Shown here: positions 36,223 to 45,583 of the stretch, in pieces
Layout of the letters: each line of letters starts with the position of its first letter
How positions within the stretch are numbered: the first letter of the stretch is position 1
From: Rhodobacteraceae bacterium EL129
GTDB lineage: Bacteria > Pseudomonadota > Alphaproteobacteria > Rhodobacterales > Rhodobacteraceae
DNA length: 64,000 nt
NCBI GenBank assembly: GCA_900313005.1
Contig: ONZJ01000002.1
Location: 3,383,909 to 3,447,908 of the forward strand
Direction of reading: 5' to 3'
Translations under genes and position numbers: made by a program
Notes under the pieces: generated by a model
Told to the model about the DNA's origin: nothing
Databases searched by the model: none
What the model saw: only the letters and a program-made list of their open reading frames with translations

Positions 36223-36537
36223 ATGAGCACGCAAAAAATCTGGGACCTGCATTTGTCCTATGACGGCCCGGTCACCGAAGAGTTCTTGGCTGGAACCAAG
36301 GCACTGGCAGAAAGCATTGCCGAGGAACCCGGCATTATCTGGAAAATCTGGACTGTGGAAGACGGTACAAATCACTATGGGTCCACGTATCTTTTCCGCA
36401 ATCGCGAGTATCTTGAGACCTATAAAGAGATGCATGTGAAACGACTGGAGGCCATCGGGATCAAGGTGACCTCGGATCACATATTCGACATTATGGAAGA
36501 TGTCAGTCGCATCAACAACGCACCACTTGAAGGATAA
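36223..36537 (+). CDS. YdhR-family putative monooxygenase
   Basis: A 104-residue dimeric alpha-beta-barrel protein. KIWDLHLSYDGP, EEPGIIWKIWTVEDGTNHYGSTYLF and HVKRLEAIGI correspond to the YdhR pattern. YdhR proteins are thought to oxidise aromatic compounds without cofactor, though activity has rarely been shown. CAGGAGAAC lies 8 bases before the ATG. Together with MarR it points to a quinone or phenol response. Confidence 0.85.
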   Translation: MSTQKIWDLHLSYDGPVTEEFLAGTKALAESIAEEPGIIWKIWTVEDGTNHYGSTYLFRNREYLETYKEMHVKRLEAIGIKVTSDHIFDIMEDVSRINNAPLEG

Positions 36538-36544
36538 CGTAAAC

Positions 36545-36581
36545 AACCGGACATGGGCGCGTCAGGTGCCGGTGTCCGGTT
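36545..36581. terminator. Inverted repeat after the marR operon
   Basis: AACCGGACA (36545-36553) and TGTCCGGTT (36573-36581) form a 9-bp stem with a 19-base loop between convergent genes. The T-run is weak, so termination efficiency is uncertain. Confidence 0.5.
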
Positions 36582-36616
36582 TGTGCTGTGACGTTTGGGA
36601 TTTGTAACGGGGCGGC

Positions 36617-36796
36617 TTAGACCTTCCCTTCAAAATCCTTGTGCACGAGCTTGCAATCGCAATAGGGGCATTCGACCCAGCCGTGCTCGTTGGGGATCTG
36701 CAGCCAGACGCGTGGGTGGCCCAAGGCGCCTTCGCCGCCGTCGCAGGACACGCGGTAGCTCTCTACGATCTTGGTTTCCGGGGCGGCGGTTGTCAT
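36617..36796 (-). CDS. CHCC-type zinc-finger protein (NDUFS6-like)
   Basis: A 59-residue protein with Cys18, His27, Cys43 and Cys46 in [17 protein letters not shown] and [12 protein letters not shown], the zf-CHCC pattern found in mitochondrial complex I subunit NDUFS6 and alphaproteobacterial homologues. Zinc binding is expected; association with complex I in bacteria is known for Paracoccus. AAGGAAA precedes ATG 36796. It is divergent from the ABC ATPase gene. Confidence 0.88.
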   Translation of the reverse strand: MTTAAPETKIVESYRVSCDGGEGALGHPRVWLQIPNEHGWVECPYCDCKLVHKDFEGKV

Positions 36797-36869
36797 CGGG
36801 CATTTCCTTTTGGGGCCAATAGCGCTAGCTGCAATATGAGCGATCTGAGCCTCAGGAGCAAGACCACCG

Positions 36870-37799
36870 ATGCGCGACAATGCGATTGAAATTCGCGGGT
36901 TGAAGAAGACCTATGGCGGTTGCCGGGGCAGCCCTGAGAAACAGGCGCTGAAGGGCATTGATCTGGATATTCCCAAAGGCTCTGTGTTTGGCCTACTTGG
37001 GCCCAACGGGGCGGGCAAGTCGACGCTGATCAACATACTGGCCGGGCTGGTGATCAAATCTGCCGGGAAGGTCACGATCTGGGGGTTTGATCAGGACGTG
37101 AACCCGCGTCAAAGCCGTGCCTCGATCGGGGTGATGCCGCAGGAGTTGAACCTTGATCCTTTCTTCAGTCCGCGCGCAGCACTTGAGGTGCAGGCGGGGT
37201 TGTATGGTGTGAAGAAGAAGGACCGACGCAGTGACGAGGTGTTGGCGCTGGTGGGTCTTGAGGATAAGGCCGAGGCCTATGCACGGACGCTGTCCGGAGG
37301 CATGCGGCGCAGATTGCTGCTGGCCAAGGCGCTGGTGCACACGCCGCATATTCTGGTGCTGGACGAACCCACGGCCGGCGTCGACATCGAACTGCGGCAA
37401 ATGCTGTGGGACAATGTCCGTAAGCTGAACAGCCAAGGTATGACCATCATCCTGACCACGCACTACCTGGAAGAAGCCGAGGAAATGTGTGACGAGATCG
37501 CCATCATCAACCAGGGCGAATTGGTTGCGCGTGACAGTACGGCCAATCTTCTGGGTCGGATGGATGCACGGCGAATGATCATCCTGCCCGAAGACCCGAC
37601 AGATGCGCTGCCTGAACTGGACGGCATCACCGCCGAGCGGCGCCCTGACGGGTCTTTGGTGCTGAGCTACCAGTCCAAGGCCACGCCTGCGGAAGCCGTG
37701 CTGGAAGCCGTGCGCCACGCCGGCATCCGCATTCGCGATGTGCGCACCGAGCAGGCAGATTTACAGGATGTGTTCCTGGAGCTGACCCGGTGCCGATAG
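36870..37799 (+). CDS. ABC-2-type transporter ATP-binding protein
   Basis: A 309-residue ATPase with Walker [10 protein letters not shown] (about residues 49-57), signature LSGGMRRRL (about 138), Walker [13 protein letters not shown] and the switch His in [10 protein letters not shown]. The C-terminal extension of about 80 residues is typical of ABC-2 drug, polysaccharide or lipid exporters. The permease normally follows directly; here a 325-bp gap without a gene comes next. Either the partner is elsewhere or it was lost. Confidence 0.9.
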   Translation: MRDNAIEIRGLKKTYGGCRGSPEKQALKGIDLDIPKGSVFGLLGPNGAGKSTLINILAGLVIKSAGKVTIWGFDQDVNPRQSRASIGVMPQELNLDPFFSPRAALEVQAGLYGVKKKDRRSDEVLALVGLEDKAEAYARTLSGGMRRRLLLAKALVHTPHILVLDEPTAGVDIELRQMLWDNVRKLNSQGMTIILTTHYLEEAEEMCDEIAIINQGELVARDSTANLLGRMDARRMIILPEDPTDALPELDGITAERRPDGSLVLSYQSKATPAEAVLEAVRHAGIRIRDVRTEQADLQDVFLELTRCR

Positions 37800-38124
37800 G
37801 CAACAAGGCACAGCTGCAGGTGATTGCTGTGGTGTGTCTGCTTTGAGCCCACAGCGGACCTTTGTCTTGTAACACAAAGCAATAGTAGGCCAACGTCAGC
37901 CCCTGGGGTGGCGATCCAACACGAGCTTCAACACGCTTTATGCCCGCCAAGCACATCCTACAGAAGAATTGACGCGCCTAGATCAGACATATCGCCAGCC
38001 CAAGGGAGGGGCTGACGATGGCCGGGCCGCTCCGCGGCTGTTAACCGGCTTGGTCTGTAATTAAAAACAGCAGCTTCGTCCGCACGGCTGACGTTCGAGT
38101 CAAAGCCGTCGCAGCGAACCGGCC
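37800..38124. other. Intergenic region without gene behind the ABC ATPase
   Basis: About 325 bp with no supportable ORF on either strand. It has GCCC- and GGGG-containing short inverted repeats (around 37907-37920 and 38000-38015). A permease remnant is not recognisable. Confidence 0.5.
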
Positions 38125-38913
38125 TTAGGTATCGCGCTTTTTCAGCGACTTTTCGATCTCGGTCAGGCGGGCCAACACCTCGTCACGGTAGGTGCCGGTC
38201 AGCTCATCGGCCTCGGCGTTGTGGGCGTCCTGCATGGAGTTCACGATCAGGCCGACCACCAGGTTCACCACCGCGAAGGTCGTCACCAGGATGAAGGGCA
38301 CAAAGAATAGCCAGGCGTAAGGATAGGTCTCCATCACCGGGCGCACGATGCCCATGGACCACGATTCCAGCGTCATGATCTGAAACAGCGAATAGGCCGA
38401 GGTGCCCAATGTGCCGAACCAATCCGGGAAACTGTCGCCAAAGAGTTTGGTGGCCATGACGGACGCGATGTAGAAGATGATCCCCATCAGCAAGAAGACA
38501 GACCCCATCCCGGGCAGGGCCGCCATCAGCCCTTCGACCACGCGGCGCAGTGACGGTGTAACGGACACCACGCGCAGCAGGCGCAGGATACGCAATGCGC
38601 GCAGCACCGACAGGCCCTGGGTGATCGGCAGAAGCGATATGCCCACGATCACAAAATCAAACAGGTTCCATCCATTGCGAAAGAAGGCCGGGCCTTTGGC
38701 AAAGAGTTTGGCCGCGATCTCGACCGTGAAAATCACCAGACACAGGGTGTCGAGCAGGGTCAGCAGATCGCCCGCCGCGGTCATCGCCGTCTTGGAGGTT
38801 TCCATGCCGAGGATCACCGCATTGAAGAGGATCACCCCAAGGATGAAATTCTGGACAACGGGTCGGTCGATCATCGCATCGACACGCGCACGGAGAGAGA
38901 TGAGTTGGGTCAT
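38125..38913 (-). CDS. NaChBac-type voltage-gated sodium channel
   Basis: A 262-residue single-domain six-helix channel subunit that forms homotetramers. S4 is LRALRILRLLRVVSVTPSLRR with Arg at every third position; the pore carries FQIMTLESWSMGIVRPVM, where TLESWS is the Na+ filter of NaVAb-like channels. A C-terminal coiled coil (DEVLARLTEIEKSLKKRDT) follows the S6. The ATG at 38913 (MTQLISLRAR) was chosen; the longer frame adds a basic segment without a ribosome site. In marine bacteria such channels relate to motility, pH and sodium homeostasis. Confidence 0.92.
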   Translation of the reverse strand: MTQLISLRARVDAMIDRPVVQNFILGVILFNAVILGMETSKTAMTAAGDLLTLLDTLCLVIFTVEIAAKLFAKGPAFFRNGWNLFDFVIVGISLLPITQGLSVLRALRILRLLRVVSVTPSLRRVVEGLMAALPGMGSVFLLMGIIFYIASVMATKLFGDSFPDWFGTLGTSAYSLFQIMTLESWSMGIVRPVMETYPYAWLFFVPFILVTTFAVVNLVVGLIVNSMQDAHNAEADELTGTYRDEVLARLTEIEKSLKKRDT

Positions 38914-38991
38914 AGACCGCGATATGGGGCACCGGGTTTGACGGGGCAAGCCAAGAATGGAAATTGGCTGCGATTGATCACGTAAAGGGCC

Positions 38992-40476
38992 TTATCCGAG
39001 AGCGGTGCTGATCAGGAAGAATATGACGCCTGACAAGATCGCAGCGGCAGGCACCGTAATGATCCAGGCCGCAATGATGGTCATGAAGTGCGAGCGCCGG
39101 ACCAGTTTGCGGCGGCGACGTTCTTCGGGGCCTGCGTGGGTGCGTTCGGGCATGGCGAGCCGGGCTTTGCGGATACGGCGTTCCGCGTCCCATTCGCGAA
39201 AGAACCCAACGCCGAACACAGCCCCCACCGCGATGTGGGTCGAACTGACAGGCAGGCCCAGCCAGCTGGCCACGATCACCGTGATCGCCGCCGAGAGCGC
39301 CACGCAATACGCGCGCATCGGGTTGAGCTTGGTGATCTCTCCTCCGACCATGCGGATCAGTTTGGGTCCAAACAGGAACAGGCCGAACGAGATTCCGAAG
39401 GCCCCGATCACCATGACCCAAAACGGGATGGAGACGGCCTGCGTAAAGTCGCCCAATTGCGAGGCCTGAACAATGGCGGCCAGTGGGCCAACCGCATTGG
39501 CCACATCATTGGCCCCGTGGGCAAAGCTAAGCAGTGCTGCCGAGACGACCAGAGGAATGCCAAACAGCACCTTGAGAGATTTGTTCCGGTTTTCCAGCCC
39601 CTGGGATTGCCTGCGGATGATGGGGATCATCACGATCCAGATCAGAACGCCAATGGCCGCACCGATCATCAGGGACATTGGCAGGTCGATCTTGATGATC
39701 TTCTTGAGGCCTTTCAGCGCCAGGTAAGATGCGAATGCACCTCCCATGATGCCCACCAGAACCGGCACCCAGACGCGGGCTGCCGCAATCTTGTCATCGC
39801 GGTAGATGATGCGCGATTTGATCAGCGCCAGAAACAATGCGGCCACAGCCCCACCCAGAACCGGAGAGATGACCCAGCTGGCGGCGATCTTGCCCATTGT
39901 GGGCCAGTTCACAGCTGCAAATCCAGCCGCCGCGATCCCCGCTCCCATCACGCCGCCCACAACCGAATGGGTTGTGGACACAGGTGCGCCGACCCAAGTG
40001 GCCAGGTTGACCCAGAGGGCCGCCGACAGCAGGGCGGCCATCATCGCCCAGATAAAGACCTCAGCAGTGCCCATGCTTTCGGGGGCAATAATGCCTTTGG
40101 CGATGGTCGAGACCACATCTCCGCCCGCAATCAACGCGCCCGCGCTTTCAAACACCACGGCGATGGCAATGGCCCCGCCCATGGACAGCGCGTTTGCCCC
40201 CACGGCAGGGCCCATGTTGTTGGCCACATCGTTGGCCCCGATGTTGAGCGCCATATAGGCCCCAAGGCAAGCAGCCACGACGACGATCAGCGTGTTGCTG
40301 GCCTGTCCGAAAAACAGCATGGCCGCGAGGCCTGCCAGCACCACAAAGACAAAAGAGATACCGACCCCAACCATCGGGCGGCCCACCATGCTGGTGGCAG
40401 CCTCCAGATTGGAAAATCGTTCGAGATCCCGATCAAGCGTCTCAAGGTGGCGTGGATCGCCTTGTTGTTCGGTCAT
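38992..40476 (-). CDS. PiT-family inorganic phosphate transporter
   Basis: A 494-residue polytopic protein with the two PiT signature motifs GANDVANNMGPAVG (about residue 78) and GANDVANAVGPLAA (about 320) in its inverted halves. PiT carriers use proton or sodium gradients to import phosphate, sometimes sulfate. An extra N-terminal hydrophilic stretch (about 33 residues) and a charged C-terminal loop (RTHAGPEERRRRKLVRR) mark the longer alphaproteobacterial type. It has no PhoU-like neighbour here. Confidence 0.93.
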   Translation of the reverse strand: MTEQQGDPRHLETLDRDLERFSNLEAATSMVGRPMVGVGISFVFVVLAGLAAMLFFGQASNTLIVVVAACLGAYMALNIGANDVANNMGPAVGANALSMGGAIAIAVVFESAGALIAGGDVVSTIAKGIIAPESMGTAEVFIWAMMAALLSAALWVNLATWVGAPVSTTHSVVGGVMGAGIAAAGFAAVNWPTMGKIAASWVISPVLGGAVAALFLALIKSRIIYRDDKIAAARVWVPVLVGIMGGAFASYLALKGLKKIIKIDLPMSLMIGAAIGVLIWIVMIPIIRRQSQGLENRNKSLKVLFGIPLVVSAALLSFAHGANDVANAVGPLAAIVQASQLGDFTQAVSIPFWVMVIGAFGISFGLFLFGPKLIRMVGGEITKLNPMRAYCVALSAAITVIVASWLGLPVSSTHIAVGAVFGVGFFREWDAERRIRKARLAMPERTHAGPEERRRRKLVRRSHFMTIIAAWIITVPAAAILSGVIFFLISTALG

Positions 40477-40621
40477 CGGATTCCCCCTCCGGTTTGAGGG
40501 AATGCCTTAACGCTGTCTGATTAGGAAAATCAACCGTTCAATGTGGGGGTGCCAAGATCTCATCACGTCGCCGTGGTGTGGTGACACGCGCCGCGTGTCC
40601 ATTGGCTGAAGGGTGGCAGGC

Positions 40622-40990
40622 TCAGGCGCGTGCCAACATGCGGCCCAAAGCGCGCCCCCCTAGGATATGCAGGTGGTAGTGCGGCACTTCCTGGACGCCG
40701 TGCACACCCGCATTCGAAATCGCGCGAAACCCGTCTGATATGACCCCTTCGGCCTCGCACACCTGGGCAGTGACACGGGCAAAATCCACCAGCTCGGCCT
40801 CCGAGGCATTGGCTGCAAAATCCGCGTGATCCACATAGGGCCCCTTTGGAATGATCAGCACATGCACCGGTGCCTGAGGTTGGATGTCCCGAAAGGCCAA
40901 AGTGTGTTCGGTTTCAATCACCGTGGAATTGGGAATTTCGCCGCGGATGATTTTGGCGAAGATGTTTTGATCGTCGTAGCGTCGGGTCAT
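40622..40990 (-). CDS. HIT-family nucleotide hydrolase (HinT-like)
   Basis: A 122-residue histidine-triad protein: EVPHYHLHILGGRALG carries the HxHxH motif (about residues 102-106). NIFAKIIRGEIPN at the N-terminus is typical. HinT hydrolyses AMP-linked lysine and other phosphoramidates; cellular role is poorly known. It lies 15 bp past the stop of the same-strand glycosyltransferase gene upstream (41006), so they may be co-transcribed. Confidence 0.93.
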   Translation of the reverse strand: MTRRYDDQNIFAKIIRGEIPNSTVIETEHTLAFRDIQPQAPVHVLIIPKGPYVDHADFAANASEAELVDFARVTAQVCEAEGVISDGFRAISNAGVHGVQEVPHYHLHILGGRALGRMLARA

Positions 40991-41005
40991 GGGTGTCCTT
41001 TGAGC

Positions 41006-42583
41006 CTAGTCTGCAAAGAGATGTTCAGATTCAGTGATCTGTTCCGCCTTGTCCGGGGCAATGTCCAGAAAGCGCGCCAAAAGATCACTTTGCTGATCGC
41101 GGGTGTCACTTTCACGCAAGATCAAGTGGTTTTCAAATTCTTCGTCCCGGATGCGATCCGATTCAAAGTTCATATCGCCCCGAATGGTGGGCAACAATCG
41201 CTCCAGCGTGTCATCGGGAGTTTGTTCCCCCGCCAGGCCGACACGCATGGCATGGCCGATCAAATACTCATCTGTGAAATCACACTGCACCTCGAGCAAT
41301 TTGGTCACCGAGCGATCCCCGCAGAAGTCCTGCAACAGATCAAGGCTACCGGGATCAATGCAAACGATCATCCGGTCGGCCTCGTAATAGTCGAACAACA
41401 TCCGCATCAATGCGCGGCGGTGACGAGTGCGTTTGCCAAGTGTCGCCTGAATGCCGCCCAAGTCCGGAAGCGCGGTGCTTTCTTCGTTGAACACATACTC
41501 CAGGGCCGGCACATTAGTCACCTGACGCACACGTTCCAGCAGGCGTTTGGCCACGTGCCATTTCTTGCAGATGACGATCATCAGCTCGCGTTCGCGGCCC
41601 AGAGTGGATTCCGTTTCCCAGAACCGGCTGGCAAATCGACGCCCGATGCGGCCACGTTCCGTGAGGAACTTGAACAGGTTGCGCCCTTCATTGGAAATCT
41701 GGAACTGCGCGGCATCATCCGCATAGAGCGCGCCCAGTCGTCTTTTCAGCTCAAGCGCCTCACCGGAAATTTTACGCGCAAAGAGATAGTCCTGACTGAG
41801 CAGCAAATCATAGTGATCATTGTAGAACGTCACTGGCATGCCGTAGTCGGTGAACATCAGGAACGTCAGAGTGCGCGCTTGGATTTCAGTGTCGGGGATC
41901 AGATGCCGGACCAGCGTCTGAAAGAATGTCTCATCGGGAATCCATGTCGTTCGGAAGAATCGCATCACATCCTTGCGCTTGCGGGTAAATTCCAAAATCC
42001 ATTCGATCGTCCGGCGGCGCAGGCACCACCACTGAGACCCGATCTGTACTTGGATATCCGACGGGATATCGCGGGTCAGACCAAGCTTTTGTTGCAGCCT
42101 GTATCCTGCGTAGAAGCGTTTGGGCTGTGTGCGTTCGTTGAAGAAATGGCGGTAAATCAGCCGCTCTTCCTTCATGCCGGTTTTGATCCAGTCACTCTCA
42201 AAATAGTCGAAACTTTCGATGTAATCGACATCATGGGTGTCCAGGAACGTATGCGCGTATTGGGCGGATTTGATCGCCATGCAATCGCCAGACAGCATGT
42301 AAAAGTGCGTGGCGCGCGGAAATTGATCAACGGCCGCCTCAACCGCATTCAGCGAGGCCTGCACCAACGACCATTCCCCCCAGCCGCATTTGATGCGTTT
42401 CTTGGCAAAGGTGACGTTTGGATTGTCGGCCAAAGCGGTTCTGATCTGATTGTAGTGTTCTGCTTTTGCAGAGGCGTCAAAGTGAATCGCCATATAGTCG
42501 CCTGCGGCGGTCAGCATTTCGGCCTGCCGGATGATGGCATCCGGGTCTTTGTGACAAAGCAGTATGAAGGCGATTTTTGCCAT
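41006..42583 (-). CDS. Core-2/I-branching-type glycosyltransferase with extra C-terminal domain
   Basis: A 525-residue protein. The N-terminal half matches the GT14-like 'Branch' fold: IAFILLCHKDPD, YMAIHFDASA, THFYMLSGDCMAIKS, GSQWWCLRRRTIEWIL and TWIPDETFFQTLV. The C-terminal ~230 residues (from about 290) match a domain (DUF5928-like) seen in Rhodobacteraceae, which looks nucleotide-binding. It would add branching sugars to a surface polysaccharide. It is divergent from a sulfotransferase gene, suggesting joint modification of a glycan. Confidence 0.8.
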   Translation of the reverse strand: MAKIAFILLCHKDPDAIIRQAEMLTAAGDYMAIHFDASAKAEHYNQIRTALADNPNVTFAKKRIKCGWGEWSLVQASLNAVEAAVDQFPRATHFYMLSGDCMAIKSAQYAHTFLDTHDVDYIESFDYFESDWIKTGMKEERLIYRHFFNERTQPKRFYAGYRLQQKLGLTRDIPSDIQVQIGSQWWCLRRRTIEWILEFTRKRKDVMRFFRTTWIPDETFFQTLVRHLIPDTEIQARTLTFLMFTDYGMPVTFYNDHYDLLLSQDYLFARKISGEALELKRRLGALYADDAAQFQISNEGRNLFKFLTERGRIGRRFASRFWETESTLGRERELMIVICKKWHVAKRLLERVRQVTNVPALEYVFNEESTALPDLGGIQATLGKRTRHRRALMRMLFDYYEADRMIVCIDPGSLDLLQDFCGDRSVTKLLEVQCDFTDEYLIGHAMRVGLAGEQTPDDTLERLLPTIRGDMNFESDRIRDEEFENHLILRESDTRDQQSDLLARFLDIAPDKAEQITESEHLFAD

Positions 42584-42735
42584 TTCAGAAACGGTTTACC
42601 CGAATTAACCTCGATTGTTTACACTGATAAAGGTGAAGAGGCTTTGAATAAACAGGCTTTCTTTGCTTATTTTAACGAGGTAAAAACTCGAAACGTTGAA
42701 AAACAACGTCGATGAGGCATTGGAGGCAGTATTTT

Positions 42736-43554
42736 ATGGGGTTTCCCGGTACCTGGATGACCGAAAGTGAAAGTGTTGTGTACCGTGTGGTGCCAAAATG
42801 TGCCTGCTCGACCATTGGGCAGATCATGTATTACTCCGATCATGGCGAATTCTTTGACGGTGATATTCATGACGCGACCGATGGGCTGCACAAATGGGCG
42901 CGCGAAGACAGCCAGAAGCTGATCAATGCGAATGTGAAAACCCACACGTCTTATGCCTTCACCTGTGTGCGCAATCCTTACACGCGTATCTTGTCATCAT
43001 TCTTCGACAAGATCTGTGGAATTCAACGCAACGGCAAACGGTATCGCGGCAAACTGGTGCCCTTGCTGATCCAGAAATACGGAATTGAAGTGGGCGGAGA
43101 TGATGGCAAACAAGAGTTTGACCAGATCCAGAGCTTCCGCCGTTTCCTGCTGTTTGCCCGCGATACCATTCGCTGGCGCAAACCGATGGATCCGGATATC
43201 CACTGGTCGGCCATGTCCGGGCATGTGTCGACTTTTGTCGCCAACGGTGGGACCTACGACAAGATTTTCTGGACCGAGACGTTCAACGACGGCATGGGCG
43301 ACGTTCTGAAGGCGATCAAGACGCCCAAGAAAGTCGATATCAAAGCAATCCCGCGCTTCAACGAAAGCGAAGGCCATGGCCCCAAGCGTGCGCATCCGGT
43401 TGAGGATTACTTTGACGACCTGTCGATGCATCTGATCAAGGAAATCTATCACCGGGATTTCGAGCTGTTCAAATACGATTTTGATGATCCGTCGAACAAG
43501 ATGCCGATCGGTGAAATTGATCTGGACGAGGTGCACGCCAAGTTGGGAACGTGA
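42736..43554 (+). CDS. PAPS-dependent sulfotransferase
   Basis: A 272-residue protein of the sulfotransferase-2 family. VVPKCACSTIGQIMYY is the 5'-phosphosulfate loop and FTCVRNPYTRILSSFFDK the 3'-phosphate site. The family transfers sulfate from PAPS to carbohydrates. ATG 42736 has GGAGG nine bases upstream, better than ATG 42712, which lacks one. Convergent with the next gene (8 bp gap) and divergent from the branching glycosyltransferase; sulfation of an extracellular glycan is likely. Confidence 0.85.
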   Translation: MGFPGTWMTESESVVYRVVPKCACSTIGQIMYYSDHGEFFDGDIHDATDGLHKWAREDSQKLINANVKTHTSYAFTCVRNPYTRILSSFFDKICGIQRNGKRYRGKLVPLLIQKYGIEVGGDDGKQEFDQIQSFRRFLLFARDTIRWRKPMDPDIHWSAMSGHVSTFVANGGTYDKIFWTETFNDGMGDVLKAIKTPKKVDIKAIPRFNESEGHGPKRAHPVEDYFDDLSMHLIKEIYHRDFELFKYDFDDPSNKMPIGEIDLDEVHAKLGT

Positions 43555-43562
43555 TCGGCGGA

Positions 43563-44084
43563 TCAGGTTGTCAGGAAGGCTGTCACCCCCGCTTCAAGTG
43601 CCGCCCAATCGGTGAATTCGTGTTCGACATGCGGGTCGATATCCCGGCCAGGCAGGATGACGTGACGCAGGACTTGATCGGCGTAGTAGTCATAATATTC
43701 CGGGTGCACCGCGCCGGCCACCAGCATCTCGACATCCGGCTGAAGCCCTGTGCGTAGCTTCATTTCATCCAGGAAATCCTGCGCCTCTTCGCGGGTTTCG
43801 GCAAAACTTGCCTTGAGGCTGACCGACAGCATCAGCGTTTTCCGGGCGGACAGCACATCGCGCTCCGCTGTGACCAGCAATTCGAACGGCTTGGGATGTC
43901 GGCGTTCATGCACCGGTGCGGCAAGAATGACCTTGTCGACACCGTCATAGGACAGCTCCACCATCTTGTTGCCGGCATCTGCCACGCGCACATCGTGGTC
44001 TGACGCTTCTAGTTTTGATTGAACAAAATGGGCGATTTTTCCAGTTTGGCCTTCGATCGTGGAATAGATGATCAGGATCGTCAT
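43563..44084 (-). CDS. Flavodoxin-domain protein (HemG-like)
   Basis: A 173-residue single-domain flavoprotein: ILIIYSTIEGQTGKIA is the FMN phosphate loop, VILAAPVHERRHPKPF and MLSVSLKAS the second and third contacts. It resembles HemG-type menaquinone-dependent protoporphyrinogen oxidase and related flavodoxin_5 proteins. AAAGGAGG stands 6-7 bases before ATG 44084. Rhodobacteraceae usually have HemJ or HemN/HemY, so its role in heme synthesis is uncertain. Confidence 0.8.
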   Translation of the reverse strand: MTILIIYSTIEGQTGKIAHFVQSKLEASDHDVRVADAGNKMVELSYDGVDKVILAAPVHERRHPKPFELLVTAERDVLSARKTLMLSVSLKASFAETREEAQDFLDEMKLRTGLQPDVEMLVAGAVHPEYYDYYADQVLRHVILPGRDIDPHVEHEFTDWAALEAGVTAFLTT

Positions 44085-44222
44085 GACATACCTCCTTTGG
44101 GCCTGTGTTTGTAACCAGGGCATGACGTGATCCTACGGGCGGACGCGATTGAACATGTTGTCCGAGATCAAACTTGTCCCAATCCTTGCAACGGCAGGCC
44201 TAGGCGTGTTGGACAGTTATCT

Positions 44223-44250
44223 GCGCATCCACCTGTGAAGGCGGATGCGC
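44223..44250 (-). terminator. Hairpin after the 306-residue unknown gene
   Basis: GCGCATCC (44223-44230) pairs with GGATGCGC (44243-44250); the pairing extends inwards by CCT/AGG across one mismatch. It lies 9-36 bp beyond the stop of the leftward gene. No clear T-run. Confidence 0.5.
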
Positions 44251-44258
44251 GGGTGGCG

Positions 44259-45179
44259 TCAGATCAGTGGCAGCTTGGGCCAGTCAGTCAATATGTCCTG
44301 CGCGGCGTGTTTGCGGGTATCGACGGTTTCGATGTCGTAGTAGTTTTCGTACTTCGACAGGTAGGCCGCCAGATCAGGATGCACCCCGTCATGGCGCCAA
44401 AACGCCGTTTGCAGCCAGTCGCGTGTCACATACTGCAATGCGGCCTGGGCTTCACGCGCTTCCAGCGAGGCGGTGATTAGATCGCAGGCGGGTTTGTAAA
44501 CCGGGGTGTCCGAGCCCGTTTCAAAGGAGACATAAAACGGAGTCTGGGGTGTGAAACTGCCCGCAATGCTCAGCGCGTCATCGCTTTGAGCTGTGCCCAG
44601 GTCCATCAGCACCCTGATCAGGTCAGCGGGATCAATGAGACAGGCCAAACAGAGCGACAAGATATCATCCCCCGAACCCAGCAGGTCATCTGGGCGTGGG
44701 TCAATCTTGGGCCAGTCATAGACCCCATCACGGAACCAATCCCAGAACAGCCGCGCAGCCAGCGCCCGCACTGGCGCTTGCACATCAGGATGCCAGTACC
44801 AGAACCCGGCCCTGAGCATGGTTTCAAGCACCTCTGGATAGCTGAATTTGCCAAAACCCGGTGGCGGGCATCCCGCCAGCATTGTCTTGATCCCATGGGG
44901 CAGAAACAGCTTGATGGTGTCCTCTCCACCCACGCAATCGGGGTGTTCAAAGTAGATCTGGCCGAAATCCTCGGGTGGAGGAGTGACGCCGCTTTGGGCG
45001 ATGCGCGCAGACGCGATCACGCGCGCTTCCATGTCTTCGGACAGGCATTGGCGGCACAGAAGTGTGGGTACGTCATGCCCGGAATACACCGCCACGCAAG
45101 CCTGGAATGCGGTGTCCAGATCGGGCGGGTCGGATGGCAGCGGGTGCATCCAGTTCGGTGGAGTGGGTAAGGGTTTCAT
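44259..45179 (-). CDS. Conserved-looking protein of unknown function
   Basis: A 306-residue soluble protein, acidic, with a Cys pair in TLLCRQCLSEDM and a further CPPPG. Pro-rich and aromatic segments (FWDWFRDGVYDWPKIDPRPDD) are striking. The start at 45179 (MKPLPTPPNWMHP) is used, because upstream codons overlap tRNA-Asp. I recognise no domain; it is probably a single-domain enzyme or a cytoplasmic structural protein. It lies 38 bp downstream of tRNA-Asp and could share its transcript. Confidence 0.75.
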   Translation of the reverse strand: MKPLPTPPNWMHPLPSDPPDLDTAFQACVAVYSGHDVPTLLCRQCLSEDMEARVIASARIAQSGVTPPPEDFGQIYFEHPDCVGGEDTIKLFLPHGIKTMLAGCPPPGFGKFSYPEVLETMLRAGFWYWHPDVQAPVRALAARLFWDWFRDGVYDWPKIDPRPDDLLGSGDDILSLCLACLIDPADLIRVLMDLGTAQSDDALSIAGSFTPQTPFYVSFETGSDTPVYKPACDLITASLEAREAQAALQYVTRDWLQTAFWRHDGVHPDLAAYLSKYENYYDIETVDTRKHAAQDILTDWPKLPLI

Positions 45180-45217
45180 ATCAAAGGCCTGTTTTCCTGA
45201 CACTACCATAGAGGTGA

Positions 45218-45292
45218 TGGCGATCGCGACGGGATTCGAACCCGCAACACCCGGATAGACAATCCGGTGCTCTCCCATTGAGCTACGCGACC
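45218..45292 (-). tRNA. tRNA-Asp (anticodon GTC)
   Basis: A 75-base cloverleaf on the minus strand: acceptor GGTCGCG/CGCGATC, D stem GCTC/GAGC, anticodon stem CCGGA/TCCGG with loop TTGTCTA, T stem GCGGG/CCCGT with TTCGAAT loop. Encoded CCA at 45218-45220. Confidence 0.97.
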
Positions 45293-45350
45293 ACTTTCAG
45301 CTGGCAGGGTGGACGGGTGTCCCGGCCCCTGGACGAACGCCGATAGAGAG

Positions 45351-45379
45351 GTTGTACGGCAGGTGGAAAAATATGTAAA
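45351..45379 (-). promoter_or_regulatory. Candidate promoter of tRNA-Asp
   Basis: Read leftwards: TTTACA (45379-45374), 17-bp spacer, TACAAC (45356-45351). It lies about 60 bp before the tRNA. The surrounding 45365-45425 is strongly AT-rich, as in an upstream element. Confidence 0.4.
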
Positions 45380-45583
45380 TTTATTATTTTATAACAGTTA
45401 CTTATGGCAATATTGTATCCATGCCATAGCTTAGGAACTATCGCACAATCCGGCCCGCCGGTGTCGTATGGGTATGGGTGAGAAAAGGGAGAGGGGCACA
45501 AGCGGGCACCGACTCCTTTGTATCCTCGGGGTCTTCGATCGGCTGAGAGGTCACAGCGCAGGTCTCCTTTACGTTTGGACATG

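Noticed and set aside
39088-40497. A 469-codon open frame on the plus strand
   Set aside because: Antisense to the PiT transporter; product is His/Asp/Arg-rich low-complexity without hydrophobic pattern.
40826-42715. A 629-codon open frame on the plus strand
   Set aside because: It is antisense to the HIT and branching glycosyltransferase genes, reads without family features and crosses both; a codon-bias shadow.
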